Assembly: GCA_009746045.1 (NCBI GenBank) | Contig: RPFO01000506.1 | Location: 16,001-80,000 of the forward strand | From: Mesostigma viride | Taxonomy: Eukaryota > Streptophyta > Mesostigmatophyceae > Mesostigmatales > Mesostigmataceae | Length of the DNA: 64,000 bases | Reading direction: 5' to 3' | Notes under the pieces: generated by a model | What the model saw: only the letters and a program-made list of their open reading frames with translations | Told to the model about the DNA's origin: nothing | Databases searched by the model: none | In this document: one piece after another, positions 1 through 11,166 of the stretch | Layout of the letters: every line of letters begins with the position of its first letter | How positions within the stretch are numbered: the first letter of the stretch is position 1 | Translations under genes and position numbers: made by a program

Positions 1-340
1 TTGTAGATAGCCTGTAGATAGCTTAGACCGTACAGATGTTGCTGGATGACCTACTGGTCCCAACCCCGCTTGAATACCGCATCCACTCTCTCTCCCTTCT
101 TTGGACTGCCATGCAGAACAAGACGCGGTGCATGGAAGAGGATTGTCAAGGCTCACACGCCCGACCCTGTGGGCAAGCCACCTCCCACCAAGCGGCGGAG
201 GCGTTTTGATGAGTAGGGTAGTTAGGATTTTTCTAGACTAGCTATGTTAGCGTTAGGTTAGTCCGATTACGCGGCTCTCGCCACTCCACCACCCATGCAT
301 CAAGGAATATGTGCTACATGATCTCCCAACGGAGGCATTA
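1..340 (+). mobile_element. 5'-truncated L1-like LINE, 3' end
   Basis: Bases from about 33 to 210 closely match 55530-55710, the C-terminal end of the LINE reverse-transcriptase ORF (Pro/Lys/Arg-rich tail, then TAG). A short 3' UTR follows, with a hairpin around 305-330 (CTCC/GGAG arms) and a (TTAA)n tail near 336-355. Only the last 60 or so codons are present, as is usual for 5'-truncated LINE insertions. The window starts inside or just before it, so the upstream boundary is not resolved. Confidence 0.7.
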
Positions 341-640
341 ATTAATTAATTAATTAGGAACATAACTCCGTTGGGGGATGTAGCACATAGCCCAGAGAAG
401 GGGCATATGAGCATATAGTACATTCTAAGCTACTTCCTGCAAGGGTGGGAATGTAAACAACACTTGCTCTATAGGTGCACTAGAGTAGGGCACCTGCACC
501 ACCCAGAGTCTCGGGCAACGCCCAGCTAAGGGGAGCCCGTCATAGGTGGGGAAGATCAGCATAGCTATACAAGAGCTAGAGCGTGGCATCTCAGCAGAGC
601 CGGAGCAGCTCTCTGCATGGGCACGGCATAACTAAATAAA
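341..640 (-). mobile_element. LINE 3' UTR fragment, reverse orientation
   Basis: Read on the minus strand, this matches the 3' UTR at 15060-15190: the sequence around the CTTGCA-containing segment, a CCCCTTCTC segment, then a CTCC/GGAG hairpin and a TTAA tail. It lies tail to tail with the plus-strand LINE at 1-340, sharing the (TTAA)n stretch. The upstream limit is approximate. No coding sequence is retained. Confidence 0.55.
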
Positions 641-840
641 GCTAGGCATCGTCTGGAGTGTGGCACATCATAGGCACACATGTACATGGCTAAATGAGAC
701 TCGTGAGTCAGCTGGTATAGCGGAGCCTGTAGGAGGCTTACATGTACATGGCCACGGTCTATCTATTCTGCACTACTACTGCTGTATTCCCCTGATAGCA
801 ATACCCCACCACACTCATCGAAAAAGGCTGTGTTTGAGCC

Positions 841-2280
841 CCCCCGGAAAATACCGGTTCCATCAACCTATGTTAACTTTGTTCGTCCGATTTCGGCCGT
901 TTTTTCAATCGACGCACCTGGCACTGCGAGATCCACCCTACTTCAGATCTGGACTTAAATGCCTCGGAAGAAAACGGGGGGCGAAACGGTAAAAAACGGT
1001 CAACCGACGTATAGAAACGGAAACGCGACCGGGGGTTACTGACTGACAGACCGGGGGTTACAGGGGCGGACACGCGACGGTCACTGCCGGTTACGAGCTG
1101 GGCATTACAGTGACCGAGACTCGGAGGTCGTCATCTCGATTTTTCCCGCGACCCCAGAGACGAAAACGACGAAAACACCCATGGCGGTCGAGTATCAGCT
1201 AGCGTTTTGAAACTTGCGTCACTGCAGCCGCTCGAGGTGTCAAAACGAAGCTTACATCACGGTTAATCCATGGAATAATTTTGGAATGATATGAGCTGTG
1301 ATTGCGACGAGGGAATTGAACGGGACAAATTGTTTTTTTGCAGCGCACCATTTTTTTTCGCGAAAACCAGATTTCTCGGTGGTACGTGTCTAAAAGTCCT
1401 GGTTACGAGAGGAGATTAAAATCCCGGCTCGATAGCTCAGATTATGCGTTACAATATCCCCGAAAACGTTAGTGTTTTCGTTTTCTGAGTTTCGCTTTTT
1501 TTTCTCCGGCATTCGCCTGAATAAATATGGGGCGCGAAATCCGTCTGTTTCTTGCTTCGTACAATACATGTCTTTGTCGTCAGATAATTAGCTCTTTAGG
1601 CTATGCCCGACCTTCCTGTACTGCCCAGCCTGCGGCAATAAGCCAGCAGGACATATGGCGTGCCCAAGATTCCGCGCAAAGGTCGCTAATGGTCTTCCGG
1701 ATGTGCAGTAAGTGCGGTAAAAGCTGCGAAAATTGCTTATAATGCCTGTAGAAAGCTCTTTGCGACAGTGTTTTCCAAGCGAGTTTATTGTTCCTTTGAC
1801 GCTAGATACAAAAGGCAAAGGGGTTCATCATTTTTTATTAGCCGTCAATGCGGTTTCGAGATGTGATGGGTTGGGCAGACGACCTCGCCACGACCCGCTG
1901 GGCTCACGCTTCGCATCTCCCGGCAGCCATGAAGAAGCGCAGATTAAGCGAGGTGAGCGAGCTAGAGGTCCCAGAATCGTTGCTAAGGGGCAAGGCAGCT
2001 TCTCAAAGGGTAGAGAGCTGGATTAATAAGACTTTCTCAAGGGCATTATGCAGTGGTTATTGCCACCTTGTCCAGATATTTTCCCTTGTCTTTCTGATTT
2101 ATATACTGCTTCAAAGAGGGCAAGGAGAGCGTTTGCGACGTTGTTTCTCATTCATTACTATGAAGAAATGCCTTTGCAATTGCTTACCACGAGATGGAAG
2201 CTGCCTCATGCAAATTAGCCAGGCAATGCAAGTGATGCAAGGTGAGGCCATGCATGGCTGATATTGCCTTCATGCGTGAG
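841..2280. other. Region without recognisable gene
   Basis: AT/GC-mixed sequence with short ORFs only (longest 137 codons at 1848-2261) and no motif I recognise. A short imperfect duplication (CCGGGGGTTAC) lies at 1029-1062. Bases 795-840 resemble the reverse complement of 8555-8604, so the left edge may be a fragment of a dispersed repeat. Confidence 0.5.
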
Positions 2281-3520
2281 TTGAGCAGGTGGCTGGCTGG
2301 GCGTGTGGCTGGCTAGGTGAGCGGGGCGTTTATGGGGGGTTGCGATGGTGCGGGCATGCGAGGGCAAAAGGGCGGGCTCATGCCTGGCTGGTTTGGGTGT
2401 TGGGTAGTTAGGTGGTTCGGTAATTGGGTTGTCGAGTGTTTAGGTGGTTAGGTGGTTGTGTTGCTGGGTGACTGGTTGGTTGGTTGGTTGCCCAGGAAGT
2501 CTTGTGTGGGAGGCTTAGGCTATAGATGCTTCAAGGGATGCCTAGGCGTAGGTGGGTTCAATGGCAGGTGGCTGGCTGAAAGGTGGATGCCTTGGTAAAT
2601 GGCTGGCCGAGTAGCTGGGAGCACAGGCAGCTGGAGAGGGTGGCTGGCTGGCTGGCTGGTCATGGTGGGTGGATGAGTACAAGGGTGGTCGGTCATAGGT
2701 AGATGTCCAGGTGGCTGGGTGATTGATAGGCTTTGGGGACTGCGAAGTGGGTGGGTTGTTGGATTCGTGAGTGAAACAATGGCACGGTATTGAGGGTGGT
2801 GGGTTGGTGGTTGGTTGGTTAGGGATGCGTGTGGGTGGGTGGGTTGGTGGGTAGGCCATTGGTGGTTGGTGGCTGGTGGATGTGTAGATGACTGTATGGG
2901 TGGGTAGGCGAAGGGACGGGTAGATGGACAGGTGCGCGCACAGATATGGATGCGTGGATGGGTTTATGGTTGGGACCGTCTCACCTATCGCAGGTGAAGG
3001 GCTGTGCACGTTGGGGGTGAGGTAGGTGGCTGGCTGGCTGAGAAAATGCATGTGTGGGTGGGTCAGTGGGTATAAGGGTGGGGGGAGTGAGTGGTTGAGT
3101 GGGTACTTGTAGGTGCGTGGGTGGGTCAAGGGTGGGCGGCCGCATGGGTGCATATGGGGCCAGCTGGCTGGGTGTTTAGGTGGCTGGGTGATTGGGTGGT
3201 TGGCGCATCGGATGGGTGAATGCCTCCTCATTACCTGATTGGTACGTGGGTTGCGCAGGTGCCTTGGTGGGTGGGTGGATGTCCAAGTGGGTTGGTAGGT
3301 GGTTGGGTGCCTAGGTGCACGCGTGGTTATAAAAGGTGGGTTAGCACGGGCGCAGCTGGCTGGGTGGGTGGGTCACTGGGTGGGTGGACGGGTGGGTGTT
3401 TAGGTGTACGGGCACGTGAGTGTGTGAGTAGTTGTGTGGGTGGGTGGCCAGGTGGCTGCATGGGTGGGCGACTGCATGGGTGGCTCGGTGCGCACAAAGT
3501 GCAAGTGATGGAGACATGGG
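2280..3520. repeat. GGTG/GGCTG-rich low-complexity tract
   Basis: Degenerate repeats of GGTGGGTG, GGTTGGT and GGCTGGCT units run for about 1.2 kb. The translations are Gly/Trp-rich on the plus strand and His/Pro/Thr-rich on the minus strand. They are by-products of the repeat, not proteins. Confidence 0.85.
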
Positions 3521-3597
3521 ATATTCCAATGCCGTATCATGTGAGCATACGCCCGATTTCTGGCCTGCGCTGGTTGTCTCCTTGATAATCATCATAG

Positions 3598-3705
3598 TGT
3601 CAAGGAGACAACCAGCGCAGGCCAGAAATCGGGAGAATCCGGACCATGGTAGCTCGAGCCTGCCGTTATCTTGTCCGCGTGTTTGAGTCGTTCAGGATGA
3701 TGAAT
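3598..3705 (+). mobile_element. Short SINE-like element (about 107 bp)
   Basis: Nearly identical to the insertion at 16333-16550 (without its nested LINE). It begins TCAAGGAGACAACCAGCG and ends GATGATGAAT. It contains an A-box-like TGGTAGCTCGA at about 3648 and a B-box-like sequence (TGTTTGAGTCG here, TGTTCGAGTCG in the other copy) about 30 bp later, suggesting a tRNA-derived pol III promoter. An inverted copy of its first 30 bp lies immediately upstream (3553-3585). Confidence 0.5.
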
Positions 3706-3774
3706 ATGAATGGTGATGGAAATGTGTAGCCTTGTGCATTGCAATTATGGCTGCCTTACGTGTAGAGACTAGAT

Positions 3775-4190
3775 GCTGGTTGTCTCCTTGATATGATTTC
3801 TGGCCTGCGCTGGTTGTCTCCTTGATAAGAATAATATATATGGTTGTCTCCTTGATATAAGGCCTGCATGCCATCTAAGCTCAATTACTGATCTGAATTG
3901 ATATACATTATTCCAAGTAGTAGTTAGCGTGAGTCGCGAGTTGCACTCCTGTGTCAAAGATGCTAACTAATCCTGCTACCACCCATTTGTCTCCTTGATA
4001 TGATTATTGGCCTGCGCTGGTTGTCTCCTTGATAATAATAATATATCTGGTTGTCTCCTTGATATAAGGCCTGCATGCAAGCTAAGCTCAATTACTGATC
4101 TGAATTGATATACATTATTCCAAGTAGTAGTTAGTGTGAGTCGCGAGTTACACTCCTGTGTCAAAGATGCTAACTAATTTTCCTCCTTGA
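3775..4190. repeat. 207-bp direct duplication with SINE-core arms
   Basis: Two near-identical units start at 3781 and 3988. Each carries two or three copies of the TGTCTCCTTGATA core (the reverse complement of the SINE-like start), then a unique segment ending in GATGCTAACTAA. The copies differ by a few substitutions and small indels. No coding potential. Confidence 0.75.
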
Positions 4191-4199
4191 TAATACTGC

Positions 4200-5930
4200 T
4201 ACCACCCATAACATCATTACATCGGAATAGCCAATGTCCATGAATAAAAAATAAATGAATAAATATAAATGAATGTCCACGCATGTCAACCACGAATGGC
4301 CTAACATTTCCACAATCATTGCATACCACCTAGCTAGCTAACTAAATAATACATGAAGAGAGCTAGGGTAGAGAGCTTAGACTAGAGTTGGCTTGATGTC
4401 GTAGATAGATTAGACCGGTAGGATTGTGTGTCCCCACCCATCGATCCATCAGGGTCAGAGTTCCATTATACGTAATACACGCTTATACGCACAGGGTCCG
4501 TATAAAGTATAATACGGTAGAGTACACGATCGTAAGTGACCACTAGATTTGATGGTTTTCAGGGCTGTTTCAACCATTGCTCACTCACTGACATGTTTGT
4601 GACACTAATAAGCATAGAATACACAGTTGGCTCACTGGCTCACTGCCCTGCATACAAGAAACATGATTTTACTGTCGTTCAACGAAGCAATCATACACGC
4701 ATGCCGCATGGAGTCTAGTATCGCTGGACTCACGATAAAACATCGCACACATGCACGTTGAAGACACTTACCATGCAAAGAAATACTCATGCATGCAATA
4801 TATAGGCAAATAATGTATGAGCCAGCTGTGCATCGTGCAAGTTGCTGCCCTTTGCAGTGAAAGCATACCGACTCTGCCTGACCCCTGTATGCCGGTTAGC
4901 CATACCATATTGCTATACCTACTTATTGATAGAAAAAAAGGGCCAAGAAACTGGGGAACAAATCGAGCTTCCACAATGCTGCACAACCATGCCAATATCT
5001 GACTTCCAGAAGGTTTGCACAGCTTTGTTACCATCAAGTAAACAAAGAAAGCTGCAGCAATGATGTCCGCAATTCTCACTGCACAGGTCCGGTATGTGCT
5101 GCAGTCACGCTGCATTGATAAATCGGCATCAACTTGGCTCATAAGAGCTATCCTGAAGACTGCCTGAGCAGCCAAGGTAATCCACAAACTATCGTGGCGA
5201 ATGGTTACACGAGCGGCCCTCTTCATGTATATAACAACCAAACCTTGACGCACCACTGGAACCGCGGCCGTCGTGACGCTTTGCAGCTGTAAAATATTCG
5301 AAGCCTCGGATTCGTGAGTACACGATAAAGAATAGACACCTTCGCACGGGGCACCAGAAGCCATACAGTCTGCAAGCCTACACTAATACTAACAACGACC
5401 TGAGAGCCCTACAGCTGGCCTCAATCCGTACCACTAAAGGTGCAAATGAAAGCCTGCCCCATTTTCTGACGCTTCTTAAACTGCGCATCATCGTCATGAC
5501 CAACCAAGGCTGCGATTCTTGATGAAATTTTAGAGTGCCTGCCGCTTCAAATTTCGATATTCCCATAAGTTTGTTCACCTTCCAGTTAACTCTCACCTTC
5601 CTGTTAACTAGTGTCCATATCTGACCATGCCCGAGGCAATGGCCATCAAATTTTGCACGCCTCCCAGCGCCTCCTAAGTATTTGCACCTTAGGGATACAG
5701 TAAACCCACAGTACGCCCTGTCGGCTTTGAACAAGCCATGAGGCAAGTATTTTACTCCTTTTAGGTACCCACCGAAAGTCGTATGTGAGCACGCACGTTG
5801 CACGTTTGGCGAAATTTCCCCTTCGATTACAGGCTGGTTAGGCCAAAAGGGTCAAAATTGTGTCAGGTGGCCTTAACTTTTGAAATACTTTTCCAAAAAT
5901 ACCGCAAAATAGATCAAAATTCATGGAAAA
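4200..5930. other. Region without supported gene
   Basis: A LINE 3' UTR remnant lies at about 4375-4450 (TAGACCGGTAGGATTG segment). Minus-strand ORFs of 198 codons (4768-5364) and 141 codons (5378-5803) exist. The first has two hydrophobic stretches but no family motif I recognise. I do not call either a gene. Confidence 0.45.
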
Positions 5931-5932
5931 AT

Positions 5933-6498
5933 ATTTTTAAAACATCTACGTTGAGAAAATGCCACTTTTGCTGACCAAACTAGGGCTAAACAGGCATATT
6001 GTGTTTCCCCGGGTTAAGTTAACATGGAGACAAGCCCACAGCTCCAGCCAATAGTGTGGCAGGTCAAAAAAATCCGCAAAAATATTCATCAAATCAGAAA
6101 TCAGAAATAAGAAATAAGTTCCTGCGGGACAAGGACAAGATTCCCATGAATCTGGTAGTTATTCACAAAGTAAAGATATAGCTGGCAGTTACAGCCAATG
6201 AACTAAAGCTGGACATATTTAAAACATCTACGTTGAGAAAATGCCACTTTTGCTGACCAAACTAGGGCTAAACAGGCATATTGTGTTTCCCCGGGTTAAG
6301 TTAACATGGAGACAAGCCCACAGCTCCAGCCAATAGTGTGGCAGGTCAAAAAAATCCGCAAAAATATTCATCAAATCAGAAATCAGAAATAAGAAATAAG
6401 TTCCTGCGGGACAAGGACAAGATTCCCATGAATCTGGTAGTTATTCACAAAGTAAAGATATAGCTGGCAGTTACAGCCAATGAACTAAAGCTGGACAT
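5933..6498. repeat. 282-bp tandem duplication
   Basis: AAAACATCTACGTTGAG starts at 5939 and again at 6221. The intervening 282 bp are repeated almost perfectly, including AGAAATCAGAAATAAG and the CTGGCAGTTACAGCC segment. High identity indicates a recent duplication or an assembly duplication. No ORF is supported. Confidence 0.9.
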
Positions 6499-6566
6499 AA
6501 CTTGACTTCCTGAACAATCTACTTGGGATCTCAAGGATCCGAGACCACTTTTGCCAAGCACTTTTG

Positions 6567-7349
6567 CACAGGTCGGACAAATATAAATAAAATATGATTC
6601 AAATACTTTTGGCTGCTTACCGGTCGCCGTTGGATGAATTTAGATGTTTTGGTGAAAACTTTTTCGCCGTTGGATACATCTAAATTTTTTGGTGAAAACT
6701 TTTTCGCCGTTGGATACATCTAAATATTTTGGTGAAAACTGTTTCGTCGTTGGATACATCTAAATATTTTGGTGAAAACTTTTTCGCCGTTGGATACATC
6801 TAAATATTTTGGTGAAAACTTTTTCGCCGTTGGATACACTTAGTGGACTAAATATGCAACATTTATAAATCAAATGCGCAAATACGGCCAAATATCATTT
6901 ATATTTGTCCGACCTGTGAAGTTTAAGTTTAAGGCACATGCATTTCCCGCTCAGTTTCCTAATGGCGCGCGAGGCAGGACGCAGACGCGGCCAGTTCAGA
7001 CTGAAACTGAAACTTCAGATGTTAAAGTTAAAGGCCCTGGCGGCACGAGTATTTAAATATTCATTTAGATTCATTTAAATATTCAAAGCCGGTTTCGCCG
7101 TTGGATACATCTAAATTTTTTGGTGAAAACTTTTTCACCGTTGGATACATCTAAATATTTTGGTGAAAACTTTTTCGTCGTTGGATACATCTAAATATTT
7201 TGGTGAAAACTTTTTCGCCGTTGGATACATCTAAATATTTTGGTGAAAACTTTTTCGCCGTTGGATACATTTAGTGGACTAAATATGCAACATTTATAAA
7301 TCAAATGCGCAAATACGGCCAAATATCATTTATATTTGTCCGACCTGTG
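6567..7349. mobile_element. hAT-like MITE with internal tandem repeats
   Basis: The ends are inverted: CACAGGTCGGACAAATATAA at 6567 and its complement ending at 7349. The flanks carry an 8-bp duplication CACTTTTG (6559-6566 and 7350-7357), the TSD length of hAT elements. Inside are two arrays of a 40-bp unit (CGCCGTTGGATACATC plus TTTTGGTGAAAAC) at about 6625-6840 and 7096-7270. The array plus right end is itself duplicated, so an internal copy of the right terminus occurs near 6918. No transposase is encoded. Confidence 0.7.
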
Positions 7350-7364
7350 CACTTTTGCCAAGCA

Positions 7365-7978
7365 CTTACTCGCCCACCTTCCCGGCAAGAAGCATTGCGC
7401 AAATAAAGTGGGAGTTTTTACTGGTCGTTCCGTCGGATCCGGAAGTCCCCAGTTCAAACCCGCGCAGGGGCTAGCGGTCCTAAGTTTTCTGCATGTTCCC
7501 ATCAGCTGCTATCTACAGTGCCGTAAGCGGAACCGCCCACACTCCCTTATAGGAACCCACCTCGGCTGGATAGCAATGAAAACTTACTCGCCCACCTTCC
7601 CGGCAAGAAGCATTGCGCAAATAAAGTGGGAGTTTTTTCTGGTCGTTCCGTCGGATCCGGAAGTCCCCAGTTCAAACCCGCGCAGGGGCTAGCGGTCCTA
7701 AGTTTTCTGCATGTTCCCATCAGCTGCTATCTACAGTGCCGTAAGCGGAACCGCCCACACTCCCTTATAGGAACCCACCTCGGCTGGATAGCAATGAAAA
7801 CTTACTCGCCCACCTTCCCGGCAAGAAGCATTGCGCAAATAAAGTGGGAGTTTTTACTGGTCGTTCCGTCGGATCCGGAAGTCCCCAGTTCAAACCCGCG
7901 CAGGGGCTAGCGGTCCTAAGTTTTCTGCATGTTCCCATCAGCTGCTATCTACAGTGCCGTAAGCGGAACCGCCCACAC
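7365..7978. repeat. 218-bp tandem repeat, about 2.8 copies
   Basis: Units start at 7365, 7583 and 7801 and are nearly identical; the third is cut at CCCACAC near 7978. Each contains AGTTCAAACCC, weakly similar to a pol III B box, but no matching A box was found. The 118- and 94-codon ORFs here are read through the repeat and are not genes. Confidence 0.9.
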
Positions 7979-7979
7979 T

Positions 7980-8604
7980 TTTGCCAAGCAGTTTTTCATG
8001 CCAGATTCAACTGCTGAGAGGGCGGCCGCGAAATATACCGGCTTGTTAGGTAGAAATCCGTATGTATGTTCCTTGCAGAAATCTGAGTTGTTGAGTCAAA
8101 GCTGCTACAACTACTAGTAGATATAATTTTTTCTGACAGCCCCTTCAGCAGTTGCATCCGTCATGAAAAACTGCCTAGGAGATGTGTTTTCAGAATCTCC
8201 AGATTCGGTCACTATATTCCAGGAAATCATGCTGACACTAAAAGGGTCACTATAGCCTCACCAGCCTGTAATATTAACGAGTGCCATAGCCTCTACCTTC
8301 CCTGCCTGCCCTGCTACGGAGGCAGGTGGTCACTATAACTCGCGGTTCCATCGTACGGTTACGGATACGGTCCATGACAACTCCTCGTACGGTGCGTCAA
8401 ATCCCTCGTACGGGCGACAAAATTCCTTCATACGGTCCATGACAACATCCTACAGTTTCGGTTCTTTCAGTTTCCGTTACGCAATTTTAGGTACCGCGCT
8501 GTGGTTCGACGGTACTTGGGGACCGAAAAGGACTGAACCGGTCGCGAAAAATATACACTCAAACACAGCCATTTTCGATGAGTGTGGTGGGGTATTGCTA
8601 TTGA
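7980..8604. other. Region without recognisable gene
   Basis: Contains dispersed TCGTACGG and CATACGGTCCATGACAAC motifs between 8340 and 8450. No coding sequence or transposon end could be assigned. Confidence 0.4.
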
Positions 8605-10150
8605 GTGAAGCTGGGGCGTCTGGAGTCGTTGGGGCCGCGGGGGTCGCCTGCCAGGGCTTGTGGCCGACGTAGATGGCCGCCCCCTTCCAGTACACCGGCT
8701 GCCCCGCCTTGGTCTGCCGGAGCTGGAGGTAGGTCGGCCATAGCTCCCGTCGCCGTTGTTGCTGCGCCAGGGTCAAGTCGTCGTCAAGGGTGAAGTGAGT
8801 CTTCTCGAGCCGCTTGCGGCGTCGGAGAAAAGAAATCTTGTCTGCCGGGTTCTTAAACGTGAGAAGGAGCGGGGAAGCCCCTGCCTTACCCCGCGCGCGG
8901 GGAAGGCGGTGGGCGACCAGCTCAATCTCACCAGTAGGGCCCATGCGACTAAGAATTTCTCTCTCAAACGCACGAGCAAGCTTCTCAGAATTCTCACCTT
9001 CCTCCATATGTCGAAGTTCTTGACAATGACGTTGAGGCTGCGCTTGGCGAGCTCGGCCTCCTCGCGGAGGTCGAGGGTCTGCTGCTGGAGCTGTGCTGCG
9101 ATGGCGGAGGTGGTGGAGGTGGCGTGCTGCTTAAGCATGTCTGCCCAGGTCGGGATGGGAGGAGCATCGCCGGCCAGGCCAGCCGGGGCTGGCTTGGCGG
9201 CAATGTCCTTCACCGCCTGGGCGGTGAGGCCTGCGGTGTTTTGCAAAACCTCGATGGCGATTGCATTGTCCTTAAGGCGCTGGTCAATGTCGCGGAGCTG
9301 GGCGGTGATGGAGTCGGAGGGGGGGGGGGGGTGGAGGCGAGGAGGGTGGCGGTGGCGGTGGCGGTGGCGGTGGGGATGGTGGGGAGCTCAGCAGCCAGCT
9401 TACGACCCAAAGCTTGCATTTCGCAAGCGAGGGGCGTCACGTGCTGTGAGAGGTGGTGGAGGAGGGTGAATTCGCCCAAGGGGACGGGTTGCCAGAGGCC
9501 CAGAGTTCCGCGGAAGAACGCTTAAGGATGGAAAAGAGGGCGGCAAGCTGAAGGCGCGGTCGCGACCAGCCAGACAGGTCACCTACGCCGGCGGAACTGA
9601 AACTGGCCGTCAGACTGGCGGCGGAAGCATTTGTGGCGGTGGAGGCGCTGGCACAGGTCAAGAAGGGAGGCATACGACCCATAGAACAGGAGCTCCAACA
9701 TCCGGATGTGTGGCTTGTCGAAATAGCCGGGTCTGTTGACGTCGAAGGTGGAAAATAACTCGTCAACGTCAAAGTCGACATCAGACCAGCTAGGTTCGGT
9801 TGGGCGGCTACGTTTGGGCTCGGGCGAGGCTGAAGGCGAGGCAGGAATCCCGGCCGGGAGGGGGCTGGGCGACCACCAGTGCGCGACTAGTGTCACCGCT
9901 GCCTGCCGGACCTGAGGGCGAAGCTGCAGCCGGAGCTGCAGACGTATTTTCATTGCCGAGCGCAGCCGTCAGGCTGCGTTGAGTCGATAAGCGTTTGCTC
10001 ATCGTATATTGCGGAATAGCGTCGGAAAATTATATCAGCATGTGCGTCTTATAGAAAGACGAAGCGATTGTGATACTCACGGCTAAATTCAGTGCTCAAA
10101 CGTGAAAGTTATGAGCTCCGCCGTCAGCCATGGCTATCTCGTGGCTCGTG
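8605..10150 (-). pseudogene. Broken LINE ORF1 (L1 ORF1p-like)
   Basis: Minus-strand reading from about 10002 (MSKRLSTQRSL start) to 8605 reproduces the architecture of the ORF1 at 11167-12558: a Pro/Ala-rich N-terminus, a coiled-coil middle, then an RRM-like region and a C-terminal motif LDDDLTLAQQQRRRELWP ending near VYWKGAAIYVGHKPW. The reading frame changes at least four times, so it cannot be translated as one protein. It is closest to the copy at 13385-14743 (same N-terminus). The 5' UTR with CCGCCGTCAGCC lies at about 10110-10140. No 3' hairpin or tail follows the ORF; the 3' part is lost. Confidence 0.75.
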
Positions 10151-10164
10151 GCCCCCGCGCATGT

Positions 10165-10294
10165 GCGCCCATAATGGAGGCATGTTATAATTTAATTTAA
10201 TTTTTAATAGCTTAGACCGGTAGGATTGCGTGCTCCATCCATCCAGCGGGGTTAACGCTCCGTGACTCCCCAACGGGAGCACGAGTTTAATTAA
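10165..10294 (+). mobile_element. Two tandem LINE 3' tails
   Basis: A first tail (GGAGGCATGTTATAATTTAATTT) ends near 10200. A second short 3' UTR starts at TAGCTTAGACCGGTAGG and ends with hairpin CTCCGTGACTCCCCAACGGG (about 10258-10280) and a TTTAATTAA tail. The tail abuts the TTAA of the piggyBac-like element at 10291. Both are extreme 5' truncations with no coding sequence. Confidence 0.65.
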
Positions 10295-10767
10295 CCCATG
10301 TGTTTTTTAAATTAGAACGCGATATATCGCGTTGTAAGCTTTTTTTAGAACGCGTATAGCACCTAAGGAAAATTTTTTTTCATGGTCATGATGTATATAC
10401 TTTCCTGAAAGCCCATAAATCAAAGTTTTTTTGAGCTACTCAGACCTACAACATGCTAATTCATTAAAGAGATACACTGGTTTGAATACAGGGGGGTCTG
10501 ACCATGGCTGCGATTTGTTGACCCTAGGTCACAAGTCATGTGCTTATTCACAAATGGTTCATGAAAAAAATCTGGCTTCTTGCACGAGCTATGGGCAACA
10601 TATGCAGGCTTTGTGGAACAAAACTCAGGCCCATTGGGCCACTGGAGCTATTTTTCATTAGCATCACAAACACAACGCAGTACAACGCAGTGGGAAAAAT
10701 GAGAGCCCTTCACAACATGGCGCAACGACACGAGCCCCATAATTAATTAATTAATTAATTAATTAAA

Positions 10768-10800
10768 CTCGTGCTCCCGTTGGGGAGTCACGGAGCACCG
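10768..10800 (-). other. LINE 3'-terminal hairpin
   Basis: Read on the minus strand: GGTGCTCC, a GTGACTCCCCAAC spacer, then GGGAGCACGAG, directly before the TTAA tail. The same hairpin occurs in RT-bearing fragments (for example 15515-15555, minus). Stringent LINE reverse transcriptases recognise such 3' structures, so it is a likely template-recognition element; that role is inferred. Confidence 0.65.
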
Positions 10801-11166
10801 AAGTGCTTTTAATCCCTGTGTGTGCACTACAGGAGAAAGGGCAGAGACCCCCAGTCTCCTTCATGCCAAAGGCATGCCACAGCTGCAATCGGGCGCGGCT
10901 AGCTAAAAGGACAGGCTAACGATCCGGCAAACTGTGGGTGCAATAAGACCCATGTGAGCATATCATAGCAAGGAGCGTGGGCAAGTAATCTGAACATAGC
11001 CAGGGCGTAGCATGGCTGTACTAGGACTAGGCTAAGGCTATGGCTGGTTGTGTACCGTGCGTTGGCGGCACGTGACTAGGTGTGTTGGCACAGCTAGGCA
11101 ACATTCTAGGCATGGCTGCCTTAGCGGCAGTGACGCCAATGGTTACAAGCTAGGGCTATTGCTATT

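Noticed and set aside
4768-5364. 198-codon minus-strand ORF with hydrophobic stretches
   Set aside because: No recognised motif, no splice or start evidence; a length of this order is possible by chance across six frames of 64 kb.
6625-7270. CRISPR-like array of 40-bp units
   Set aside because: The whole unit is repeated without distinct spacers, and it lies inside an hAT-like MITE.
7440-7490. tRNA gene in the 218-bp repeat
   Set aside because: Only a weak B-box-like AGTTCAAACCC is present; no A box or cloverleaf could be drawn.
8756-9525. Plus-strand ORFs up to 237 codons
   Set aside because: Shadows of the minus-strand ORF1 pseudogene; Ser/Arg/Val-rich composition follows from its reverse complement.
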